A stretch of 64,000 bases of DNA. It comes from Cheilinus undulatus. Its lineage: Eukaryota; Chordata; Actinopteri; Labriformes; Labridae. A program made the position numbers and the translations under genes. Positions within the stretch are counted from its first letter, which is position 1; each line of letters begins with the position of its first letter. This document shows positions 12,501-23,540 of the stretch, piece after piece. The DNA lies in the NCBI RefSeq assembly GCF_018320785.1, contig NC_054886.1, positions 3,843,207 to 3,907,206 on the forward strand, written 5' to 3'. The notes under the pieces are model-generated. The model was given only the letters and a program-made list of their open reading frames with translations. It had not been told where the DNA came from and did no database searches.

Positions 12501-13279
12501 TGCTACAGCCCCTAAACCAGTCTGCTGCTGACAGTGAGAGTGAGGAAGAGACACCGCTCCCAAGCAAAAGACATGGGAGTGGACAGGCAGGTTTCAGAAT
12601 ATGGACTAAAGTATTTGGCCACACCTGTTAGTTATTGAATTCAGGTGTTTCAGTCAGACCAGAGTCCAGTCTCAGTGCAGTTGTTTCTGTCAAAGGCACA
12701 GATGGATCGTAGTCCTGGTCTATGGACTACATCACCACATCAGTTTGTCAAAGTGACCTTTTATGTATTTTAGGAATCCACGGTTATATAGCTGCTGTTA
12801 AAGGTAGTGAAGTAAAGTGGGCTCTGAGCCCCCATTACAGGTTGATGCTATTTCTGTCTACATATGCTGAGTCCTGGCGTGCCGGGCCTGCTCCCAGGTT
12901 TCTGAGCATCCGTCTTTTAGCGTTCTCTGCCCTGATCACCTTCAGTGAAAGCGATCTCTTACGCTTAGGCTCTGAAATTACACAAACACATGCAGTATTT
13001 CAGTGTCAGATACTGATGTTAAAAGCAATGGAGACTGAGGATTCAAACATTAAATTAGCATCTGAAATAATAGATGTCCTAAGTAAAGTGTTAAAATACT
13101 AACCCTCCACATCAATGGGTCTGAAAGACGGAGGAACGTTCTCCACATCAGCCACCACAGTCAGAACAGTACCTATAAACCAAACAGTCATTAAAAACAA
13201 GAAATACACCAAATGTAGCTTCACTCTTACACTTTTTAAGAGTGTAACTGAAGAAGTTCTCACCGTTTTCAAGGACCAT
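9565..13279 (-). CDS. candidate four-exon minus-strand gene, 110-residue unknown protein
   Basis: Four open segments on the minus strand join with matching phases: exon 1 13279-13264 (MVLENG start), exon 2 13172-13104 (TVLTVVADVENVPPSFRP...), exon 3 11609-11511 (PPEELNIIHHEEEEGVAA...) and exon 4 9713-9565, ending in TGA. Every intron is phase 1 with GT donors and AG acceptors (for example aacacag before exon 4). Total coding length is 333 bases. The predicted protein is acidic in the middle (EEEE) and ends in an amphipathic helix (ALECLERAEALVQKLDAH, then LMERVVAALEARAQK) that looks like a coiled coil. I see no signal peptide or membrane segment. I do not recognise the family: it could be a host gene, the 3' part of a longer gene, or a transposon accessory ORF. 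An alternative exon 3 acceptor at 11644 would break the phase. The exon 1 start is the weakest point because it encodes only five residues plus one base. Confidence 0.45.
11610..13103. other. intron 2 of the candidate minus gene, with repeat debris
   Basis: About 11745-11900 looks SINE-like. At 12301 a hAT-type end, caggggtgtcaaactcatt, begins a short fragment. No + strand exon is supported, although an acidic open stretch (DSESEEETP) occurs near 12525-12560. Confidence 0.35.
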
Positions 13280-14687
13280 GATTGATGGAGTTATCCAAGA
13301 TTCACCAAAAATCAGTGAGAGGTCAGGCAGAGAGATACAGACATGTAGCAACAAGAGCAGCATCCCACAGATATAAAGCCCGGTAAAAAAAACACCCACC
13401 CCCACCGGGAGGGGATAAAGGGGGAGCCCATTGTTTGTCCAGGGGCAGAGCTAGAGTAACCAGGGCTCAGCCCAGACTTAGGAGGGTCCTGGGACACTCT
13501 GCCCCAGAATGATGGAGCCACAGAGTGAGGGGGGCGGAGCCAAAGGCAGAGTGAGGGAGGGGCTGATGGGGTTGAACCCCCAAATGTTTTCTTAAAGGCC
13601 TGAATCTTTGGGTTTGGTTCAAAATTATTTATACTATAAGAGATAAAAGATTTAAAAAAAAAAACTCAAAAAACAAAAAAAAAAAAACAAAAAAAAAACA
13701 AAAAAAAAAACAATTGGGCCGTGCTGATGACAAAAAAATTCACTTTTTTTTTTTTTTTTTTTTACCATTAATAACATATGCTCTCACTGTGTTACAAAAA
13801 ATACTTTAACACTGTTTAAAAATGTGATTTTCAGCATTTTTGTGAATAAGTCAATAAATGTTTCTTTATATGCTCTTTGTTTGAAAATGCAATTGCAACT
13901 GATTCCTCCCCCTGTATGTGAAGTTACTTAGAAAAGAATGATCAGACATTTTTAGGAGGATGTAGGGGAAACTATTGAACTTTAACTCGGTGTTTCATTA
14001 TTACAGAATGATAATTACACTTTTGCATAATCAGATAAAAAAAACCTGTAAACACTGAGGAAGTTTTAGGTTAAACTGCAGCCTTTTAGCCCAAATGATT
14101 TGTAGCATTCTTGGAAATTTAATTCTAAATTTTTGTTTTAAATAATATTCAAAAAGTGCATGCAACTACTCTGACACACCAGATCGGCTGTTTCCATCTC
14201 TATGGCATTGATACATTTTGCGTTCATCTGGGAAAGCTCCCATAGAAAGTGTTTTGGGTAAGGCAGGACTGAGCTGACAGGCTACCGCTGCTGTAGCTGT
14301 GAATAGTAGAGCTTCTTTGTGAATGAAATTGATGTCAGGAGATGTGCAAAAACATCTCCTCTGCCCAGTAAAGCCTGTTAGCTCTAGCTAACATTCAAGC
14401 TAACAGCTACAACAGCAGCAGCCACTGGATACACCCACAAACCCCACTGGTAAGGATCACAAACCTGTGCTGAGGCAGACCCAGAGAAGAGTGAAAACAT
14501 CTCTTGATGACACAATATTAAACTCCTCAGAAGCCTCACACTGTCAGCTTTGTCTCAGTTAGTCTGGTTTCAGTGGTAACAGTTTCTAACTCACCTTCAA
14601 CCAATGCTAAACCTCAATAAGACCAAAGATAGGATTTTCTCAAGGCAGAGCATTCACCATCTCAATGCCACCTAGTTCATGTTAAAC
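13280..14687. other. noncoding, with poly(A)/poly(T) tracts
   Basis: An A-rich run at 13653-13711 and a T run at 13744-13762 form a potential hairpin typical of a retroposon tail. No supported exon is present otherwise. Confidence 0.4.
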
Positions 14688-15153
14688 CAGTGGTTCTCAA
14701 CTGGTACGGCCTCAGAACCCACCAGTCTGTCAGATTGTGGCCCAAGAGTTAAAAAAAAAAACAAATTAACAGCATGTTTAGCTAATTGAATATGTTGCAG
14801 TTTGGAGCATGATTGGACAAAAACACCTGATATAAAAAAGAAAAGAGACAAAACTGACACATTTCACACCCTCAATGTTTGCCAGTTTTCCTGAAAACTT
14901 GTGAAATTACTCCATAATTGTGGGGAAAGTAGTCATTACTGCAAGAAAAGGAGATAAACTATTAGAAATATTGATCAAACATTTAAATTTACCCAATTTC
15001 ACAGTAAAACAGGGTCAAATAAAAAGTACTGATGAATGTCCAACAAGGACTTCAGGACTTTTGCCATCATTTTTTCAGACACCTAGTCACGACCCACTGA
15101 AAACTGCTCTGCGACCCACTTTTGGGTACCGACCCACCAGTTGAGAACCACTG
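14688..15153. mobile_element. non-autonomous hAT element with 8-bp target duplication
   Basis: The termini are inverted: CAGTGGTTCTCAACTGGT on the left and ACCAGTTGAGAACCACTG on the right. The flanks tgttaaac (14680-14687) and tgttaaat (15154-15161) are an 8-bp target duplication with one difference, as expected of hAT. There is no transposase inside. Confidence 0.85.
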
Positions 15154-15199
15154 TGTTAAATAATGTTAAACTCAGTGTATGTATCAGCACTAGAAGTTA

Positions 15200-15227
15200 A
15201 ACACACACACACACACACACACACACA
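15200..15227. repeat. (CA)n microsatellite
   Basis: A run of 14 CA/AC dinucleotides. Confidence 0.9.
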
Positions 15228-15771
15228 GCAGGAGGTGACAGTGGGTGGGGAGGGTTGTCTGTGATACTATCTCCTCTACTCTTTGATATCTTACATCAGG
15301 CTGTAAAGCTCACAGAGGTGTGACATGTGGGTGGGGGTCCTTTGTTTGGGGTTACTGTCCCCCACACCCCTTACAGCAGACATGTCCCAACAGCATTCAT
15401 CAGGTCTGTATCACCACTGAGTCCAGTCAGCTCTGATTCAAGATTCAGTTTGATTCAACGTCGACTCATGCAGAAAAGTTTTAGTAACACATCCTACTGA
15501 GCTTCAGGATGAAAGTGGTTCTTAGAGAACTAAAGTTAGAAGAACAAAGAACCTCCACACTGGCATGTTAATGTGAGGTCTGCATTTAAAATTGACCCTA
15601 GACTGCTTTCATCACTGTATATTTGCATGTGTACATTTGCATGTGGTCTATCTCACCTCTTTGATGTTTCAAAGTCAAAATGAAGCCCAACTTCCTGTTT
15701 TCAGTGTAGTGATGCCGCCAGAGCAGAGCTGCCATGCTCCACCGTCTCTGTCACTGAAAAGAGACACAAGA
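15228..15771. other. noncoding stretch
   Basis: I recognise neither a gene nor a mobile element. Confidence 0.4.
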
Positions 15772-16146
15772 CAGGAAAAACGGGCTAAAACTGGCAAAAC
15801 AGGGGCAAAAAGGGCAAAATAGCGAAACAGTGGCTCAGCTGGGCAGGAAGGGGAAAAATCGGCAAAACACATGTATTGTGGCAACAAAGGGCATAAAACG
15901 AAAAAACAAACATTGGTTCAAAGTAACAAAAAAAATTGCATGACAGTGTTAAAAAAAATGGAGGTAAAAACATGGTGAGAAAAAGGCAAAGATGTGATGA
16001 GAGTGGCAAAAAAGTGGCAAACAGGGAGAAAGAGGCAGAAAATATATGTTTAGTGGCAAAAGGCCTAAAAACAGAAAAAAATGTGGTTCACACTGACAAA
16101 AAATAATAAGAGGGTGAAAAACGGCAACAAAAAAAGCAGCCGAGGA
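15772..16146. repeat. degenerate GGCAAAA satellite, first block
   Basis: Irregularly spaced GGCAAAA-type words (ggcaaaacaggggcaaaaagggcaaaata and similar) recur roughly every 10-25 bases. It is the reverse complement of the TTTTTGCCA arrays at 48.4-49.5, 51.1-51.5, 56.7-57.2 and 59.6-60.8 kb. The block resumes at 16786-17092 after the foldback element. Confidence 0.7.
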
Positions 16147-16204
16147 CCTCACCTTCACACCAGGAGTTGAAAAATCGCCACCATATCTCTTCTTCTAATA
16201 GCGG

Positions 16205-16745
16205 AAGTCACTTGAACTGAACGTCTTCTTCGTTGTTTTCTCCGTGTGTTGCCGCCATGCTAATAGAGGAAAGTCCGCCACATAAGGTAATACAAGTAGA
16301 CAAAAAATACGTGAATTTTTGGATTAACAAGCACAGCGATTACATAACATTAATTTTAATAAATTAATTTTTGATCCAAATTTACGTAACACTGAGCACA
16401 GATTTAATATGTGGGAGAATGGCTGGAAAGACACCAATCTTGCTAATCTGAAAACTTGCACAATCCTTGTCTACTGCATTGAATGATGTAGCGACTTGCT
16501 TCTGGCAACATGGCGGCTACACTGGCGTCCGGCCAGCCAGCCAATCTCCCATTGCATATAATGTCTGTGCTCAGTGATTTTTATTACTCGATTTATTCAA
16601 ATTAATGTAATGTAATCGCTGTGCTTGCTAGTCTGAAAAGTCACATATTTTTCTTCTACTTGTATTTCCTTATGTGGCGGACTTGCCTTAATATGGCGGC
16701 AACACATGGAGAAAAAAAAAAAAAAGACGTTCAGTTTAAGTGACT
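16205..16745. mobile_element. 541-bp foldback/MITE with arms of about 160 bp or more
   Basis: The left arm from 16205 (AAGTCACTTGAACTGAACGT) is complementary to the right arm ending at 16745 (ACGTTCAGTTTAAGTGACT). The match continues inward through GTGTTGCCGCCAT, GTCCGCCACATAAGG, ATACAAGTAGA and AAGCACAGCGATTAC. A second inner pair includes CACTGAGCACAGA and its complement. There is no coding potential. The arms contain GCCGCCAT/ATGGCGGC words that resemble YY1 sites. Confidence 0.8.
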
Positions 16746-16785
16746 GCTGGTCGTCGGCTGCATCCAGGTCCCTCTCAAAAAAAGG

Positions 16786-17092
16786 GTCAAGTGGACTAAA
16801 AAGAATAAAAAGAGGCAACAGAAGTGGCAAAATAGGCTGCAAGTGTCACAACAGTGGCAAATACAATTGGCAAAAATGGTACTGAACAGCAAAAATAGGT
16901 CTAAAATGTAAAAAAAGGTGCAAAACAATGGCATAAATGGGTGCGTAGTGTTCAAACAAAGCAAAAGAAATAGCAAAAATGGTATAAAATGGCAAAAAGG
17001 TAAAAACCAGAAAAAATGGCTTCAAATACAATAAGAGTTGATGAAAAACAGCAAAAAATGGATTTAAACTGGTAAAACAGTGCCTCAGATGG
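16786..17092. repeat. degenerate GGCAAAA satellite, second block
   Basis: Same word family and orientation as 15772-16146 (ggcaaaatagg, ggcaaaaatgg, ggcaaaaagg), so the foldback element appears to have landed within one array. Confidence 0.7.
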
Positions 17093-17769
17093 ATGACCAG
17101 AAGTTCCTTTAGTTTATTTCCTCTGGCATCTCCGCCTGTGTATCTTTGTAGAATAAATGATTTATTAGTTTATTTTTCCTTATATGTTCAAATAAACAAT
17201 TTTAGTTGTTTTAATCACTTGATAAAATTAGTTTTAATCTTAACCTGAGTTTCTTACAATTTCATTTAAAATGTATTCAGAATTTTGTGCGCTGGTGTCC
17301 TTGTTCTGGTTTTCAGCTCTGCCTCTCAGACATCTTTAGGTGAAATCATGATTCGAGGCCGTGGCCTCTCACTTATTCTGCACCTGAATGGGAGATTAAA
17401 ATTCTTCTGCGCTCCAAACCGAGCCGCTGCTATGGCCAGGATGAACAAAACAGCTGTAACAAACTTTACCTGCTGCGGCAGAAAAAAGAACAGTGGCAGA
17501 AAGCGTGGTGGCGAACGCACTGAGGCGCACCTGGCCCATCATCACCTGTGTGGATTTACAGTGAAAATAACAGGGACTGTTTGGATCAGTGTCAGATGAT
17601 GCATATGTGTTCTGGACTTCTAATTTTATCGACAGCAGAAGTTCTGGATTCTGTTTCTGTGTAGAAAGAGGGGAGTGGTGGAGTTTTTCAGTACTGCAGA
17701 ACATCAAAGATAGAATGGATGTATGATGAAGAAATGTTGACCATCTAGGAAATGATGTCCATTTATGAA
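17093..17769. other. noncoding stretch upstream of a transposase fossil
   Basis: No supported exon. Short open frames near 17285-17600 show no family features and no splice context. Confidence 0.4.
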
Positions 17770-18310
17770 TAGACATGGAGTGGAGCTGATCAGCCCGTGG
17801 CACTGCTGGGGTGTTATGAAGCCCAGGTTCTGATAGAGGCCTTCAGCTCGTCTGGATTGTTGAGTCTGGTGTCTCTCACCTTCCTCCTGACATTTCCTCA
17901 GAGATTCTCTATGAGGTTCAGGTCAGACTGAGCACCAGCCCGGTTCTTCCCTCCATAGCCCGGGTTATAACGTCTCTTGTCTGTGGTTCAGGACTGGCTC
18001 ACCACTAGGACCACCACACCTGTAGTCCATTTCCTGGACCCGTCTGTGTGGCTCTTGATTCCAGCCTCAGTCCTCTCCTTGTTTAGCTCCCCTAAGTTCT
18101 TGAATCTTGTCTTACAGTCCTCTGAAGGCTGAGCTCGTCCTGTTTCTTGTGCTCCTTTTACCTTCTAGTCAACTTTCCGTTCTTTGATCCAGCCTCTGAG
18201 AACAGCAGAGACCCTCTGTGGCTTACCCTCCTTGTGAGGGGTGTCAGTGATGGTCTTCTGGACAAAAGCCAAGCCAGCAGTCTTCCCCATGATTGTGGTT
18301 GTGTGAACTG
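17770..18310 (-). pseudogene. Tc1/mariner transposase fossil
   Basis: The minus-strand reading begins near 18290 with the N-terminal region typical of these elements (MGKTAGLAFVQKTI). It ends near 17780 with remnants of the third catalytic block (DLNLIENL, VRDTRLNNPDELKAS). Stops and frameshifts are numerous. It lies directly upstream of the N2 promoter. Confidence 0.6.
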
Positions 18311-18501
18311 AACCAGACTGAGAGAGTAAAGGCAGGGGACTTTAGCATAAACACAATCTTAAGAAAACAGAGCAACCTTTCTGAAAGTGCAGCATGTCAT
18401 CTAAAACCCACCCAGATGAGAGCTGTGGTTGTCTGCTTAGACTCCACTTCTCTTAGAGAACAAATCAGTATTCTCGGTCTAAACTTTACCAGTCAGCTTA
18501 G

Positions 18502-18535
18502 CCAATCACAGACAGCCTCCGTCTCTTATAAGAGT
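18502..18535 (+). promoter_or_regulatory. N2 core promoter: CCAAT box and TATA-like TATAAGAG
   Basis: AGCCAATCACAGACAGCC is followed by cttataagagtgg. The CCAAT starts 73 bases before the N2 ATG. The same CCAATCAnn..CAGC block sits 73-80 bases before the ATG of N3, N4, N5, N6 and N7. Confidence 0.6.
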
Positions 18536-18574
18536 GGAGTCAGCACAAAGGAGAGAAAGAGTAAAGCTTCAGCC

Positions 18575-21500
18575 ATGCTGAGACACATTTTTCTCCTGCT
18601 CCTCTCTGAGATTTGTAAGTATTCTGCACATTTTTTCTCTTTCATGAATAGAACTGAGAAAAAGTACGAGGTTTATGAATTATGTTGATGTTTGTGCAGG
18701 TGAGGTGGCAGCACTTTACAAGAGCTCTGCTGTGGATCAGGTCAGCGGGGTTCTCACGGCACGAGTCGGAGAGAATGTGTCTCTGAAATGCTCATATCAG
18801 GATGATACTGTCAACTATGTTTTTTGGTACCAGCAACAGTTAGGAGGCAAACCTGCCATCATATCGAGGCAGATGGTGCTGGAAACACAAGCGACCATCT
18901 CCTCTGCTTTCAGAGGACGGTTTGAAGTTGAAGCAAAAGTCAAAGAAGGTAACAACCTGCTCATAATTAGGAACATTCAACCGTCTGATTCTGCAACGTA
19001 TTTCTGTGGGATTTTAGAATACAGTGCTATTGAATTTGGACAAGGAGTCTTTCTTCATGTCACATCATCTTCATCCAGCACCAGAGCTGTAGTCCACCAG
19101 CCCAGGCTGGAGCCGCTCCAGCAGGGAGACTCTGTGAATTTGAGCTGCACAGTAAACGCTGAAGCATGTGCAGGAGAGCAGAGCTTCTACTGGGTCAGAC
19201 ACGGAGCAGCTCAGCCTGCAGTCATGTTTCACAGAGCAGGAAGGTGTGTTCAAGATTCAGAGTCTCTCAGGAGAGAATGCACTTCAAACCTCGCTCTCAG
19301 AGCAGTGAGCTCCTCTGATGCAGGGACGTACTACTGCGCTCTGGACTCATGTGGAGAGATCGTGTTTGGGAATGGAACCAGAGTGCAGATTAAAGGTAGG
19401 CAATAATCAGAAATAGTAGGATTGTTCAGCTTTTTCATAGTTATTACATACAACGTACAGGTGCATCTAAATAAGCTAGGAGCAATGCTCATGCAAAACT
19501 CCAGTATCTCAAATTTAACATAACCCATTCCCAAAAAATTGGGACACAGAAAAATGTATAGAAACAGTAAATTTGATTCCTGCACCAAAAACAACGAGAC
19601 AGGAGGATCTTTACCACTGCAAAGATGATTACTTATTTTTCCAGCAGCTCTCTTTAAACATCTGAGGACTGAGGATCTAACTGTTGAAGTTTTAGAAAAG
19701 GAGTTATTTTCCTGTCTTCATTAATGAACATGTTAAGTTGATCAACAGTGCAACGTTTCTGTTGTCTGATTTTTGCTTCTTAATGAAAAATATATTTTTA
19801 ATGGGAGACACATCTGAACAGCCTGCAGACCACTCTAGTATCCACACTCTTTTACTGTGAAGCCATGTCGTTGTAACTCGTGCAGAAAGCAGCTTTGTCT
19901 TAATGAACATGCAAGCGAGAAGGCTCCTGGTTCAGATCCAGCTCTGAGCCTGACTGTGAGGAGTGTGCGTGTTCTCCTGGTGCATGCCTGGGTTCTCTCT
20001 GGCTTCCTCCCTCAGAACAAAAACATACTGGTTAGGTTAACTGGTGACTCTTAATTTGCTGTAGGTGTGAGGGCACCTGGTTGTCTCTTTATGTCAGCAA
20101 TGTGATTGACTGGTCTGTTTGGTCGTTTTCCTCGTTAGCTTGAAGGACTTGACTGCCATTATCTCCAGAAACATCCTAAAATGTCAGACCACAGCAGACT
20201 TTTCCACTTCAGGTCAGTCCTTCTCAGATGAGCTCAGATTCAGAGAAGTTGGCAGAGCTGCTGGACGTTGTTGATATGTGGTTGATACCTACGTGAAAAA
20301 AATACTCAACCATCACAGAATGATGCTGATTTTTAGACCAAAGGTCTTTAGGATTGGTTTTTGACTGTCCCCTTTACTGCAGCAATTTTTCCAGATTCTT
20401 TGAATCTTTGAGGATTTTATGGACTGTAGACAGGGAAATCTCCAAATTCCACTCTGCACACTGAGGGAAGTTATTCTTAAACTACTGGACTGTTTGCACA
20501 AGAGTCTTTCACAAAGTGGAGAATCTCATGCCGTAATAGTTTGAGTCAGACTGAGCCTTTCTGGGGCGCTCTATTAAAATCTTGTCGAGGTCAGTCTTCT
20601 GAAAGTATGCTCATTTATGCACTTCATACTTGGTTGGGGCTCCGTTTGCATAAATTGGTCTGTCAATGCGTCGTGGCCGAGTCAACACAGCTGTCTACCA
20701 GCAGATTTCAGATCTATGTGTCCTTTTTCTGATGAGCTTTTTGCCAGTACTGATTTCCTTTTCCAGCAGGACTTGGTTGGAGTGAAGCCAGCACTGATAG
20801 TAACTAGTTTGCTCACCATGGTATACCTGTGTCTGACTGGTCAGTGACCATGCCTGAGCCCTGAAGAGAATCTATGGAGAACTGTGAAGAGGGAGATGAG
20901 AGACAGCAAAGCCAACAATACAGACAAGCTGAAGGCCGCTATCAGAGCAACCTCAGGAACAGTTAAAGTCATTAAGAAGCCCCTGGAACAGACATATAAC
21001 TATTCTGGTGTTATTTGATTCAGTCATGTTTGCTTAATTGCATTTAAAATACAAATCTTGATCATAAGAAGCAATCTTAGATGTATGTCTCACATTTGAT
21101 GGTCTCTTTGGCACTGATAGTGAAACTGGCTGTGCTTTCAGAACGCCTCAGCAGTGCCACAGGCTGATAGCCAACATGCCACAACACATCAATGCAGGAA
21201 AAAGGACCTCCAACCCAGTATTAAGTTTATAAAATACTCTTCAGAAGGTTGACATTTCTGTGTTCTTTTCTGTGATTATTCTACAGTTGTGAGGTACTGT
21301 TTTTTTTTATGTTAATAAGATTAAAGCCAAAAAAAAAAAAAAAAAGCTTTTGTATTTGACTTTATGTTTTATGAGTGTAGGATACATTTTTACTTTGGCA
21401 TCATATCATTTGTTTGGCATCAGGCTTCATCACTCCTCCCAGGTTTCTTTTACATGCAGAACTGATGAGTGATGAGAGAACGTCTTAAACCCCCTGTGGG

Positions 21501-22873
21501 TGGATGCTGGGGTGGAGGTGGGTTGAGTACTGCAGTACTGATTCAGGGTGACTATCCTGCAGAGCAGAGGAAGAGAGCAGAAACCTTACAGCTTAAACAG
21601 ACCGCTGAATTTAGAGGATGTGAGTGATGATGTCAGCTGTCAATCATTCAGCTTGAGTTGACATTTAAGTTTCATTTCTAACTCAATCATGGGGAAAATA
21701 CTTTCCCATGATATTCTGATGTTTTGAGATGCAATTATAGGTTGGTCACTTCATTAGGTACACCTGTTCAACTTCTTAGCCAATCACATGGAAGTAAGCG
21801 ATGCATTTAGGCATGTAGACAAGGTCAATGCAGTGTGCTGACATTCAAAATGAGCATCAGAATGAGGAAGGAAGTTGACTATTATCAGCCATGATTGTTG
21901 GTGCCACATGGGCTGTGTATTTCAGAAACTGTTGGATCTTCTGGGATGCTCACACACACAACCATCCCTAGTTTTTATGGTGAGGAGAAGATAACTATCC
22001 AGTAAGTCATGGTTCTCTGAAAGAAAGGGCCTTATTGAAGGAAAAGGTAGAATGGGAATGACCACACTGGTTCGAGCTGTAAAAAGGGCAACTACAACTC
22101 AAATACTGATGCATCAAACCTTGAAGCACATGGGCTACAGCAGCATGAAAACCACAAGTGTCACTCCTGTCAGCTTAGAACAGGAAACTGAGGCTGCAGT
22201 TCAGACATGCTCACCAAAATTAGCACGCTCAAACTCTCCTAACCACCTCTCTTCTACATTCTGATGCTTGGCTTTGACTTCTGCAGATCGTCTTAGTTGC
22301 CACCATGCATTTGTCTGATTGCATTCATAAGCAGTTGGACAGGTGTACCTAATGAAGTGGTCACTGAGTTTTAAACAAAATGCAAAGAATGGATGTTTGT
22401 CATGATTTTCTCTTAACTCCACAGGAGGCTCTACCAGTGACACTCATCTCCTGGTGTATGGCCTGAGTGCAGCATTGGCAGCTTCCATCATCCTGCTGCT
22501 CATCTTGGCTTTCTTCACATACAAAGTGAATGAAAAGTCATGTTCTGTCTGCAAAGGTAAGACTGTGAAAGCACAGGCAGTTTAAACTTTTCTCCGAAGA
22601 TCTTATCTTTTCATTCTTGTACTCTTATTTACAGGAAGTGTGTCTCATCCGGCAGGCCCTGCAGCTTCTGAGGGCTCGGTAGGTGAAATACAGGTATGAC
22701 AACAGCCAAATATATCACAAACGTCTGACTTATTCTGTCCTTTCCAGAGCCGAGATGTGAATTTTCTGCACTATGTTCCTCTGAGCCTGAAAAGAAGCAG
22801 TGATCGACATCGCCAAGGGCAGAGTGTGGAGACGGACTGTGTTTACTCCAGGGTTAAGAGCAGAAAGGAGTAA
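18575..22873 (+). CDS. nitr: NITR N2, complete inhibitory-type receptor (five exons)
   Basis: A surface receptor of the teleost NITR family, predicted 350 residues. Exons are 18575-18614 (signal peptide MLRHIFLLLLSEI), 18700-19395 (V plus I domains in one exon), 22425-22556 (transmembrane), 22635-22693 and 22748-22873 (cytoplasmic). The first three introns are phase 1 and the last is phase 0. The V domain has Cys near residues 44 and 116, Trp near 56 (VFWYQQQ) and a J-like FGQG. The I domain has six cysteines (LSC, EAC, GRC, REC, YYC, DSC) and its own J-like FGNGT. The membrane segment (YGLSAALAASIILLLILAFF) has no charged residue. The tail carries LHYVPL (ITIM) and CVYSRV. I infer inhibitory signalling through phosphatase recruitment. 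Exon 4 has two possible donors (after 22678 or after 22693), both in frame. N2 is the most divergent NITR here. Intron 2 is filled with transposon remnants. Confidence 0.88.
19525..20575 (-). mobile_element. Tc1-like fossil (AATTCCAAAAAA-end family) in N2 intron 2
   Basis: It begins with an end-like cattcccaaaaaattgggaca at about 19525. Internal stretches matching the family follow (accactctagtatccacactc near 19830, a helix-turn-helix region near 20340-20450). The transposase sense is minus. About 19905-20080 is interrupted by a SINE/LINE-tail insertion. Confidence 0.55.
19905..20080 (+). repeat. SINE/L2-tail-like insertion nested in the Tc1 fossil
   Basis: Words such as ggttcagatccagctctg, tgcgtgttctcctggtgcat, gggttctctctggcttcctcc and taggttaactggtgactct are a common fish retroposon sequence. 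Fossil-transposon sequence resumes afterwards. Confidence 0.55.
20576..21330 (+). pseudogene. mariner/Tc1-type transposase C-terminal fossil in N2 intron 2
   Basis: A + strand remnant with FLFQQDLVG (second acidic block), then a LCLTGQ-like region and ENLWRTVKREMRDSKANN-like coding near 20860-20940. It resembles the better-kept copy at 54331-54594. It is interrupted and frameshifted. Confidence 0.55.
21744..22363. mobile_element. non-autonomous DNA transposon with TCATTAGGTACACCTGT ends
   Basis: The left end (from 21744) and right end (to about 22363) are inverted copies around TCATTAGGTACACCTGT/ACAGGTGTACCTAATGA. It occupies N2 intron 2 and stops about 60 bases before the transmembrane exon. 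A second, truncated copy is at 28264-28690 in N3. Confidence 0.75.
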
Positions 22874-22928
22874 AGAAGGCCTTTACCTTGAAATTTCTGT
22901 CTTTTTGGTTACTTTTCCTACAAAAGCA

Positions 22929-22934
22929 AATAAA
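22929..22934 (+). terminator. N2 poly(A) signal AATAAA
   Basis: AATAAA lies 56 bases after the N2 stop codon. A second candidate (aaataaaatat) follows at about 22971. Confidence 0.6.
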
Positions 22935-22974
22935 ACAGAGCGTCTTCTTTCAATATGTTTGTTGTATTTCTAAA

Positions 22975-23540
22975 TAAAATATGTCTTAAGGATGTTTCAT
23001 CGTCTGGATATAAAAATAGACATAAAAATCCCCTTCTATCTATAGATATCCTCTAACAGAAACGTTAGCTCTGGTTGTTTGTGTCAACTGACAGCCGACT
23101 CTCTGCAGTGAGCTCTCACTCATGCGGTGAAGGTGGTGTGAACTACATAGTTGAAGTTTCCACTGGTGGAAACATCACTCCTAGCAGAGCTTCAGCACAG
23201 GAAGACTGGCCTGTGGCTTGCAGGCCACAGCATCTAAAACCTCTGCAAGGTTTTCTCACAGAGTTGTGTGAAACTGAGTCTCTGTGCATAGAAATAACAC
23301 TTGCACACACACACCCACACACACACACATTGTGTTGCTGCATCCTCAAATGTAAGTTAAAAGTCTACTATGCAAAGCAAAAGCCATACATCAACAATGT
23401 CTGCTAGTGTTGCTGACTTCTCTGGGCCTGAGCTCATCAGAGATAGACTAACATAAGAGGAAAAGTGAGATTTCAGATTGTTTTTGAAAATGATGACCAT
23501 CAAGTCATCTAAAAAAGGCCCATTCAGATTGTTAGAGATG
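22975..23540. other. N2-N3 intergenic, no gene recognised
   Basis: It contains a short CA-rich tract (about 23300-23330). No exon is supported. Confidence 0.4.

Noticed and set aside
12455-12624. Acidic + strand stretch (SESEEETPLPS) suggesting a transposase N-terminus
   Set aside because: No downstream catalytic part and no splice or promoter context.
15200-15227. Regular spacing suggesting a CRISPR-like or tandem array
   Set aside because: Plain CA microsatellite. CRISPR arrays are not expected in vertebrate DNA and no repeat-spacer pattern exists in the window.
15772-17092. Several open frames rich in Phe, Leu, Pro and Cys on the minus strand
   Set aside because: They are the translation of the GGCAAAA satellite. 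Codon pattern and spacing follow the repeat, with no domain.
17285-17599. 104-residue + strand frame upstream of N2
   Set aside because: No homology that I recognise, no conserved start context, and it is opposed by an equally long minus frame.
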